Assembly (NCBI GenBank): GCA_903908015.1
Contig: CAIVQI010000096.1
Location: 1 to 5,036, forward strand
Source of the DNA: an uncultured Bacteroidota bacterium
GTDB taxonomy: Bacteria; Bacteroidota; Bacteroidia; UBA7662
Direction: 5' to 3'
Length of the DNA: 5,036 bases
Shown piece by piece: positions 1 through 5,036 of the stretch. Each line of letters opens with the position of its first letter. The first letter of the stretch is position 1. The notes beneath the pieces were generated by a model. The model saw nothing but the letters and a program-made list of their open reading frames with translations. It made no database searches and was not told the DNA's origin. The position numbers were made by a program, and so were the translations under genes.

Positions 1-1130
1 GTTCGTATTCTCTGACGAATGTTGTTTAGTTCGAATATGTCTTTAAGTGCGGGGAACCCTAAACTTCCTAGAAAAATGGTACCGGCCAACAACATATGAA
101 TCGATAATCGATCCCTGAGCCAATTTTGATATAGTCCTGGTGGCATCAGTGAAAAGCCGGCATTGCAGAAAGCTGATATGCTGTGAAACACCGATTGAAA
201 GGCCTTGTCAACTGGGTCGTGGAAAAAGGGCGCTCGTGCATCCCATAAGATGTATAAGCCCAAAGCAGCTGTTGTTTCAATGAACAGAGTGAAAAAAATG
301 ATGCGTCCAAGCATGTTTTTCGCATCAAAGAGGTTGTCCTCCGACATGAAATCACGAATCATCGCCTGTTGATTAATGCCAATTCCCTTCTTTAGAAACA
401 GGGCGAAGAATGTAGCAAATGTGAGGATGCCCAAACCGCCAATCTGGATGAGCAGAAGAATCACCACATGGCCGCGGGCACTGAAGTGGGTTCCAATGTC
501 GACAGTCGCTAAGCCTGTGATGCAAGAGGCGCTAACTGAAGTGAATAGTGCCTGCAAGAATGTAGCTGGTTTTCCCCCTGCCCCCATTTCAGGCATCATT
601 AACAATACAGTGCCTACTGCGATGAGCATTGCAAATGAGACGAGCAATGTCGTTGCAGGCTTGAGGCGAAGATTTAGAAATTCCGAGCCCAGTCGCGTTG
701 ATTCGGTGAGTACGATCACCATCAGGTACATTTGAACAAAAAAAGTGTAGGCAGGAATCAGGTTTTCAAGTTCTATGGCTTTTAGTAAATTCTGGATAAA
801 TGGATATCCTGCGAGCAGGCCTACAACATCAATCAACAATAGACCAATAATAATGGCTTCAAAAAGAGTGTCCTTAATGTATCGCCAAGCATGCATTGAA
901 AAAATGGCCCTCATCAGGTAGCTGAACACAAAAAAACCAAACATGGATTGCGTCAAAAAAATCAATGTGGCTGAACCTGCCGGGGAATGAGGAAAGCCAT
1001 AGTAATAAACAACCAAAAAAAGTGAAATTAGGCTAGCCAACACACGGAGTCCGGTCAGACTCTTTAAAATGGGTTCCGAGTATCTGTAAAATCTCACGAG
1101 CAGCCGCGGCCCAATCCCTGGTTGGTTCAT
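1..1130 (-). CDS. trkH: TrkH/KtrB-family potassium uptake transporter, membrane subunit (3' end beyond window)
   Basis: The frame starts at an ATG (1130-1128) and stays open to the left edge, giving 376 residues of what in TrkH relatives is usually a longer protein. It should be the ion-conducting inner-membrane subunit of a Trk/Ktr K+ uptake system, normally gated by a cytoplasmic TrkA/KtrA protein, which is not in this window. Two of the four pore loops are visible. Filter 1 is SASCITGLATVD (about 200-211, Gly206), followed by the family-typical IQIGGLGILTF (228-238). Filter 2 is SISAFCNAGFS (318-328, Gly325). Glycine in both filters favours K+ selectivity. Pore loops 3 and 4 lie outside. 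Before the core, roughly residues 24-145 hold about four extra hydrophobic segments, so filter 1 sits near residue 206 rather than about 110 as in short TrkH proteins. It lies 40 bases after the kinase gene with no terminator between, probably in one operon. There is no clear ribosome binding site, as is usual in Bacteroidota. The family call is firm; ion specificity is inferred. Confidence 0.93.
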   Translation of the reverse strand, partial: MNQPGIGPRLLVRFYRYSEPILKSLTGLRVLASLISLFLVVYYYGFPHSPAGSATLIFLTQSMFGFFVFSYLMRAIFSMHAWRYIKDTLFEAIIIGLLLIDVVGLLAGYPFIQNLLKAIELENLIPAYTFFVQMYLMVIVLTESTRLGSEFLNLRLKPATTLLVSFAMLIAVGTVLLMMPEMGAGGKPATFLQALFTSVSASCITGLATVDIGTHFSARGHVVILLLIQIGGLGILTFATFFALFLKKGIGINQQAMIRDFMSEDNLFDAKNMLGRIIFFTLFIETTAALGLYILWDARAPFFHDPVDKAFQSVFHSISAFCNAGFSLMPPGLYQNWLRDRLSIHMLLAGTIFLGSLGFPALKDIFELNNIRQRIR

Positions 1131-1170
1131 GTTCAGGCTGATTTAGAAACGAAAACGTAATGGAGGTTAG

Positions 1171-2178
1171 TCATGGTGCAGATTGGGCAGACACGGGTAA
1201 CTGTTGGGCGGCAATCCGAAGCGATTCATGGCCAACAGGACAAACTCCAGCTTGTGTGCAGGCCAGTCCACCAGCCAAATTCGATAATGCAGCGATCAAA
1301 TCTATGGGTAAATTCACAGCAAGCGCACATGCAGCAACAGCAATCACGGTATCGCCAGCGCCTGAAACGTCAATCACCTCCAAAGGCTGTGCAGGTATAT
1401 GTCCTTGAACAGCGTCTCGTTGAAACAATATACCTTCCTCTGACAAAGTGAGCAAAATCGAATGGGCTTTAATTCTGTTCTTGCATTCAAGCATCATGGC
1501 ATGAAGCCCAGCATAATCGTTTTTAGGAATTAGGCTGTTCATGGCTTCGCACAATTCCTTGTGGTTAGGTTTAAAAAGCGCAACTTCGGTGTAGGAGAAA
1601 AAATTTCGTTTTTTTGGATCTACAGCCACCGGAATTGACCGGTCACGGGCCATGCTCAAAGCCAATTGAATCATTGGATCACTCAGCACCCCCTTGTTGT
1701 AATCCTGCATGATGATCACGTCAACATCTTTAAAGGCCGATATGAGCGCTGTTTTCAACAAATCTTCCTCCAATAAATCCGCATCCTGAATATCTTCCTC
1801 ATCCAAGCGTGCCAAATGGGTGTTTTGACTTATGATTCGATGTTTCAACGTAGTTCTTCTCCATGGTGATGACACAATAAACTGATCATCCAGTTGCTGT
1901 TCTTTCATCAGATTCCGAAGCAAAGTGCCGTCAGCATCTTGACCTACAAGTCCCACCAAACTCACCTGGCAGCCAAGTGATTTCAAATTAAGCGCGACGT
2001 GACCGGCACCACCCAAACGCGAATCGCGATGGGCAACATCCCAGACTGGAACAGGTGCCTCGGGCGACATCCGTTCATGTCTGACGTAAGAGTAGCGGTC
2101 CACCATGAGGTCGCCCAATACCAGAGCATGGATGCTGGGTAACTGATTAAAAAAATTGTTTAATCGGGCTTCAATCAT
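1171..2178 (-). CDS. rfaE1: PfkB-family sugar kinase, RfaE1/HldE kinase-domain-like (putative D-glycero-beta-D-manno-heptose-7-phosphate kinase)
   Basis: A 335-residue cytoplasmic kinase of the PfkB/ribokinase fold. The N-terminal part carries LVLGDLMVDRY (19-29) and the HldE-like MSPEAPVPVWD (37-47). PfkB signature 1 is RLGGAGHVALNL (54-65). Signature 2 is DVSGAGDT (270-277), with Asp276 as the expected catalytic base and the GAG turn as the anion hole. The SPEAPVPV motif points to the RfaE1/HldE group, which phosphorylates heptose 7-phosphate at C1 on the way to ADP-heptose for lipopolysaccharide core. Unlike E. coli HldE (about 477 residues) it ends after the kinase domain, so adenylylation would need a separate RfaE2-type protein, not seen here. 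One oddity is that the usual Asn of GGAxNVA is His60 (codon at 2001-1999). The start ATG overlaps the aminotransferase stop (ATGA), which fixes the start and suggests translational coupling. The fold is certain; the heptose substrate is inferred, and another sugar or sugar phosphate is possible. Confidence 0.9.
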   Translation of the reverse strand: MIEARLNNFFNQLPSIHALVLGDLMVDRYSYVRHERMSPEAPVPVWDVAHRDSRLGGAGHVALNLKSLGCQVSLVGLVGQDADGTLLRNLMKEQQLDDQFIVSSPWRRTTLKHRIISQNTHLARLDEEDIQDADLLEEDLLKTALISAFKDVDVIIMQDYNKGVLSDPMIQLALSMARDRSIPVAVDPKKRNFFSYTEVALFKPNHKELCEAMNSLIPKNDYAGLHAMMLECKNRIKAHSILLTLSEEGILFQRDAVQGHIPAQPLEVIDVSGAGDTVIAVAACALAVNLPIDLIAALSNLAGGLACTQAGVCPVGHESLRIAAQQLPVSAQSAP

Positions 2179-3371
2179 GATTCAAGCGCTGATAGTGCTC
2201 GCTCAATCCGATCCATGGCTTCTTTGATCCGGTCCTCGCCCGTAGCGTATGACATGCGCAGGCATCCGGGCGCCCCAAAAGCGTCACCCGCCACCAATGC
2301 CACATGGGCCTCGTTGAGCAAGTAGTCACACAGTGCGCCTGCATCTTGTATCGTTTGGCCATTAAATGTATGGCCCAGGTAGTGCGAGATATCGGGGAAC
2401 AAATAAAAAGCGCCGTCCGGACGATTACAACGTATTCCATCAATAGAAAGCAGTCTTTCTAACGCAACATCCCGGCGACTTCGAAACGCATCGCGCATCT
2501 CGTGCGTGGGTGTCAAGTCGCCTGTTAACGCAGCAATTGCTGCCCTTTGGGTAATGCTGCAAGTGGCACTGGTGAATTGCCCTTGAAGTTTAACACAAGC
2601 AGTCGCAATTTCTTGGCTTGCGGCCAAATAGCCAAAACGCCATCCAGTCATGGAAAAGCCTTTAGATAGGCCATTGATGATTACCCCACGCTCTTGCATG
2701 CCCGCACAATGAAGAATGCTGTCGTGCTGGGGCAAAAAATTGATGTATTCGTAGATTTCGTCTGAGATGACAACAATGTCTGGGTATTTCCTGAACACAC
2801 GCGCCAGATCCTCTAGTTCAGCAGCCGTGTAAACGCTCCCCGTGGGATTGCATGGCGATGAAAACAGAAATGCTTTTGTTTTGGGCGTGATAGCGGCTTC
2901 AAGCTGTTCCGGCCGAATCTTGTAGGATTGCTCGACGCCGCTGGGCAATACGACGGGTATTCCCGATGCCCATTCAATCATGCTCAGATAACTGACCCAG
3001 TATGGGGCAGGGAGGAGCACCTCGTCTCCGGGATTAAGTAGGCATAACAACAAATTGATAATTGATTGTTTGGCACCCGTACTGCAAACAATTTGCTCAG
3101 GCGAATACTCAAGTTGGTTATCGCGCAACAACTTTTCTGACACTGCTTTTCGCGTCTCTGCATACCCCGCCACGGGGGTATAGTAAGTGAAATTGTTGCG
3201 AATGGCCTCATGCGCAGCCTCTTGGATGTGCAGCGGTGTTGGAAAATCGGGCTCGCCGAGACTCAAGTTAATAACGGAATAGCCTTGTGCAGCCAGAGCC
3301 CTGCTCCTAGCTGCCATAGCGAGCGTCTCTGAATCGCGCAACTCCAGGATTTTTTGGGATAATTTTGTCAT
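2175..3371 (-). CDS. aspC: PLP-dependent class I aminotransferase, aspartate aminotransferase type
   Basis: A 398-residue cytoplasmic fold-type I aminotransferase, probably interconverting aspartate plus 2-oxoglutarate with oxaloacetate plus glutamate. Visible landmarks are the N-terminal SETLAMAARSRALAAQG followed by INLSLGEPDFPTP (about 14-46), YTPVAGY (64-70), the PLP-phosphate region STGAKQS (97-103), PAPYWVSY (121-128, typical of class I-beta enzymes), SSPCNPTG (171-178, Asn175), SDEIYE (203-208, Asp204 and Tyr207 contacting PLP), NGLSKGFSMTGWRFGY (233-248, Schiff-base Lys237 and Arg245), and LRMSYA near the end (Arg372, expected to bind the substrate carboxylate). All key residues are present and the length is normal. 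The frame is open upstream to an ATG at 3503, but I place the start at 3371. MTKLSQKILEL fits the family N-terminus, a GAGG lies 8 bases before it, and the 44 extra residues look like noise and would run into the divergent gene. First gene of the probable three-gene operon. Prephenate or another amino acid remains possible as substrate. Confidence 0.94.
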   Translation of the reverse strand: MTKLSQKILELRDSETLAMAARSRALAAQGYSVINLSLGEPDFPTPLHIQEAAHEAIRNNFTYYTPVAGYAETRKAVSEKLLRDNQLEYSPEQIVCSTGAKQSIINLLLCLLNPGDEVLLPAPYWVSYLSMIEWASGIPVVLPSGVEQSYKIRPEQLEAAITPKTKAFLFSSPCNPTGSVYTAAELEDLARVFRKYPDIVVISDEIYEYINFLPQHDSILHCAGMQERGVIINGLSKGFSMTGWRFGYLAASQEIATACVKLQGQFTSATCSITQRAAIAALTGDLTPTHEMRDAFRSRRDVALERLLSIDGIRCNRPDGAFYLFPDISHYLGHTFNGQTIQDAGALCDYLLNEAHVALVAGDAFGAPGCLRMSYATGEDRIKEAMDRIERALSALES

Positions 3372-3379
3372 ATGTTCAG

Positions 3380-3383
3380 CCTC
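3380..3383 (-). promoter_or_regulatory. possible Shine-Dalgarno sequence (GAGG) for the aminotransferase gene
   Basis: GAGG on the minus strand ends 8 bases before the ATG at 3371. This is the only start in the minus-strand cluster with a plausible ribosome binding site, and it supports 3371 over the upstream ATG at 3503. Members of the Bacteroidota rely little on such sites, so it may be chance. Confidence 0.35.
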
Positions 3384-3402
3384 AAAAATAGCCAAAAAAC
3401 AA

Positions 3403-3412
3403 TTCAGCTGAA
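3403..3412. repeat. 10-bp palindrome TTCAGCTGAA upstream of the aminotransferase gene
   Basis: A perfect inverted repeat lying 31 bases upstream of the aminotransferase ATG. It shares the outer pattern TTCA-N2-TGAA with a second palindrome at 3484-3493 at the other end of the same intergenic region. It could be half of an operator pair, but ten-base palindromes arise by chance in AT-rich DNA. Confidence 0.25.
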
Positions 3413-3425
3413 ATCTGTGTACATT

Positions 3426-3438
3426 CGCATTCAATGCG
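3426..3438. repeat. 13-bp inverted repeat CGCATT-C-AATGCG
   Basis: Two perfect 6-base arms around one central base, near the middle of the divergent intergenic region. The loop is too short for an RNA hairpin, so a dimeric regulator binding site is the likelier reading if it is functional. No regulator gene is in the window, and I do not recognise the motif. Confidence 0.3.
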
Positions 3439-3483
3439 TTACGAAATGAATTAAATTTAGGAGGATATAATTCCAAACGTGAA

Positions 3484-3493
3484 TTCAATTGAA
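3484..3493. repeat. 10-bp palindrome TTCAATTGAA abutting the lipoprotein start codon
   Basis: A perfect inverted repeat that ends on the base before the lipoprotein ATG at 3494. It shares the TTCA-N2-TGAA arms with the palindrome at 3403-3412. A protein bound here could affect expression of the lipoprotein gene. This is inference only. Confidence 0.25.
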
Positions 3494-5036
3494 ATGAAAC
3501 CAATCAAAGTTCAAAGGTTAACCTTTTTGCGGTATAAAATTATCAGTAGCGTCTTACTGGTTTCCCTGCTTTCGTCATGTCTGAAAGAAAGGTATCACCC
3601 CTCCCAGTGGGTGAAGCCAGACTGGGAGCCAGGTTTAGGTTTCCCGGTAGGAACATTTCACCTGAACATGCGTGATGTGGTGCTCGATAACCCTGAGGTT
3701 CAAGTAGATTCGGTGGATGGTTTTTTGCGAATGGCCTACAGAAACGATACGCTGTTGAAGTTAGAAACAGGGGATTACCTCAAAATACCCGTTCAGCCCA
3801 TCCAACGTGTTGATTTAAACCTGGGGGCAATATGGGTCGATTCGCTTCATTTCAGTAGACGCATTCCCATCCTTGAATTGGCTGGCCGGCTGGATGCGCT
3901 AACGGCAAATGTGATTCAGCAAGCTGTTCAAAGTGGACAAACGGTGTCGTTGCCGGCTATTTCCCCGCAATCCATCGGAAATTTTTCGACCGATACCAAC
4001 CCTGCACTTCAATCCCTCGAATTCAGCAGGGGGATCCTAACGATGAAGGTTCAGAACGGTCTCCCTTTGGGGTTGGATTCTCTGGTCATTGAGATACAAA
4101 CAGTGAATCCGGTAGGTGGACAGCTATCCAATCTTGGGGTTTTTCGATTCGGTGCACTGTCACCCACAAACCAAGCAGTCTCCAGCATCAACCTCTCCGG
4201 TTCTACAGTCTATTCGAGCATAAGAATGAATATCAGTAAGATCCAGTCCAATCCTCAGGGTGCTTCGGCTAACATTCCAGTGACGTCTGCACTGGGATTC
4301 GAGTTTTTTGCCGACTCACTGGAGGTTGTGCGCGGTGTAGGTAAAATACCAGGGCAGACGTTCGACATCGATACCGCAGTGTTTGAGTTCACTTTGGAAG
4401 ACAGCAGCATACAGCTGCATCAAATTCAGTGGCAATCTGGTTTACTACAAATACAAGCCATTCATAACCTTCCATTGAATGGACAAATTGCCGTTGAATT
4501 GCCCGATTTGCTGGGCCCCGGTGGGTTGCCGGTCACATTGCTCATGCCCATAACGACCACGGGAACATCATCGGCAACCCTCCCATTATCGGGTGCCAGA
4601 CTATTTTTAGACCGTAATAGTGTCAGGCCTTGGAATCAATTCCGCTACAGGGTTATTGGACGGATCGATAGCAGTCAGGCATGGGTGAGCATCGACTCGT
4701 TGCAGTCGATCCAGATTTTTTGTGATCTCCGGCAATTAGAATTTGAAGAGGTGATAGGGATGTTTGGACAGCGGAGAATCGACCTGCCCCGAACACGGGT
4801 GGGATTGGAACTGAGTTTTTTCCAGCAGTTGGAGGGTAGTTTTTTTCTGGCCAATCCTTCGTTTTCAATCGAATCGCGTAATTCTATAGGCGTTCCTTCA
4901 GCCTTAATGCTCGAAATGCTGGCCAATACTGTGGAAGGCAGGGTCGATAGCCTGGCGGCCAACCCCTCTTTACAACCCATTCAACATCCGTCCGTACCCG
5001 GACAAACGGCAGTATCCACTTTATCCTATAATAGAA
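3494..5036 (+). CDS. large Bacteroidota-type lipoprotein of unknown function with repeated beta-rich segments (3' end beyond window)
   Basis: The frame runs open from the ATG at 3494 to the right edge, 514 residues without a stop. Residues 1-29 form a lipoprotein signal peptide: basic n-region (MKPIKVQRLTFLRYK), hydrophobic core (IISSVLLVSLL) and lipobox LSSC with Cys29 as the lipidated residue. The mature protein should therefore be anchored in the outer membrane or periplasm. It starts with WVKPDWEPGLGFPVGTF (39-55), like the W-x-P-x-h-x-h-P-h opening of many uncharacterised Bacteroidota lipoproteins as I recall them. The rest is rich in alternating hydrophobic residues, Ser, Thr, Pro and Gly, suggesting beta-sandwich domains. 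A strand-turn motif recurs near residues 76-88, 180-193, 316-329 and 456-468. The segment IGMFGQRRIDLP (421-432) followed by NPSFSIESRNSIGVP (454-468) is the most family-like part. No enzyme motif is visible. An in-frame GTG at 3479 is an alternative start; an in-frame TAG at 3458 limits extension. It is transcribed away from the operon. The lipoprotein call is firm; the function is unknown. Confidence 0.88.
   Translation, partial: MKPIKVQRLTFLRYKIISSVLLVSLLSSCLKERYHPSQWVKPDWEPGLGFPVGTFHLNMRDVVLDNPEVQVDSVDGFLRMAYRNDTLLKLETGDYLKIPVQPIQRVDLNLGAIWVDSLHFSRRIPILELAGRLDALTANVIQQAVQSGQTVSLPAISPQSIGNFSTDTNPALQSLEFSRGILTMKVQNGLPLGLDSLVIEIQTVNPVGGQLSNLGVFRFGALSPTNQAVSSINLSGSTVYSSIRMNISKIQSNPQGASANIPVTSALGFEFFADSLEVVRGVGKIPGQTFDIDTAVFEFTLEDSSIQLHQIQWQSGLLQIQAIHNLPLNGQIAVELPDLLGPGGLPVTLLMPITTTGTSSATLPLSGARLFLDRNSVRPWNQFRYRVIGRIDSSQAWVSIDSLQSIQIFCDLRQLEFEEVIGMFGQRRIDLPRTRVGLELSFFQQLEGSFFLANPSFSIESRNSIGVPSALMLEMLANTVEGRVDSLAANPSLQPIQHPSVPGQTAVSTLSYNR

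Larger units (their letters stand above)
3372..3493. promoter_or_regulatory. divergent intergenic region with presumed promoters for both directions
   Basis: These 122 AT-rich bases separate the start of the minus-strand cluster from the start of the plus-strand lipoprotein gene, so promoters for both should lie here. I could not assign either with confidence. A palindromic TAAATTTA (3452-3459) matches 7 of 8 positions of the Bacteroidota -7 consensus TAnnTTTG on both strands. On the minus strand a TTTG (3477-3474) lies 14 bases upstream of it, which is shorter than the usual spacing. On the plus strand a TATAAT (3466-3471) is present, with no matching -35 box. An AGGAGG (3459-3464) is 29 bases before the lipoprotein ATG, too far to serve it. 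Three short palindromes in the region are listed separately. Confidence 0.4.

Noticed and set aside
100..112. Inverted repeat ATCGAT-A-ATCGAT
   Set aside because: It sits inside the trkH coding region, encoding part of RLSIH, with nothing around it suggesting a regulatory or mobile element; chance is the simplest reading.
376..735. 119-residue plus-strand open frame
   Set aside because: It lies wholly opposite the trkH coding sequence, including the filter 1 region, and shows no recognisable protein features.
1131..1170. Terminator or promoter between the kinase and trkH genes
   Set aside because: I found no stem-loop with a T-run and no recognisable promoter boxes in these 40 bases.
1160..1451. 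Two plus-strand open frames of 82 and 92 residues opposite the end of the kinase gene
   Set aside because: They overlap the conserved DVSGAGDT region of the kinase in antisense and have no domain-like features; they are reading-frame shadows.
3459..3464. AGGAGG as ribosome binding site for the lipoprotein gene
   Set aside because: It is 29 bases from the ATG at 3494 and 14 from the in-frame GTG at 3479, both beyond the usual spacing, and such sites are little used in Bacteroidota.
3372..3503. N-terminal extension of the aminotransferase to an upstream ATG at 3503
   Set aside because: The 44 added residues do not look like the family, and the extension would overlap the divergent lipoprotein start. 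The downstream ATG at 3371 gives a normal-length protein with a GAGG before it.
4653..4980. Minus-strand open frames of 71 and 101 residues
   Set aside because: They are antisense to the lipoprotein frame, which has a signal peptide and runs without a stop from 3494 to the edge.

Overview
The window looks like part of a chromosome from a member of the Bacteroidota (Bacteroidetes), probably of flavobacterial or related type. The reasons are a class I aminotransferase whose N-terminus matches the Bacteroidota aspartate aminotransferase pattern as I remember it, a TrkH-type potassium transporter with a long extra N-terminal membrane region, a stand-alone RfaE1-like sugar kinase, and a large beta-rich lipoprotein of a kind common in that phylum. 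Shine-Dalgarno sequences are mostly absent, and base composition is moderate. All of this is read by eye; no database search was possible.

Layout: about 97% of the window is coding. Three genes lie on the minus strand and read right to left: an aspartate-type aminotransferase (3371 to 2175), a PfkB/RfaE1-like kinase (2178 to 1171, starting inside the stop of the aminotransferase as ATGA) and a TrkH-family K+ uptake subunit (1130 running off the left edge). The tight spacing (4-base overlap, then a 40-base gap) suggests one transcript. To the right, a 122-base divergent intergenic region (3372-3493) separates this cluster from a plus-strand lipoprotein gene (3494 running off the right edge).

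How they work together: the three minus-strand genes have no obvious common pathway (amino acid transamination, sugar phosphate activation for the cell envelope, K+ uptake). The cluster looks like a housekeeping operon rather than a dedicated system. The lipoprotein is of unknown function; its mature part contains a recurring strand-turn motif that suggests repeated beta domains.

I saw no RNA genes, CRISPR arrays, insertion sequences, attachment sites or clear terminators, and no convincing new biological system. The most notable details are an Asn-to-His change at a highly conserved sugar-site position of the kinase, a four-helix N-terminal extension on TrkH faintly resembling a voltage-sensor domain, the internal repeats of the lipoprotein, and a pair of like palindromes in the divergent intergenic region.
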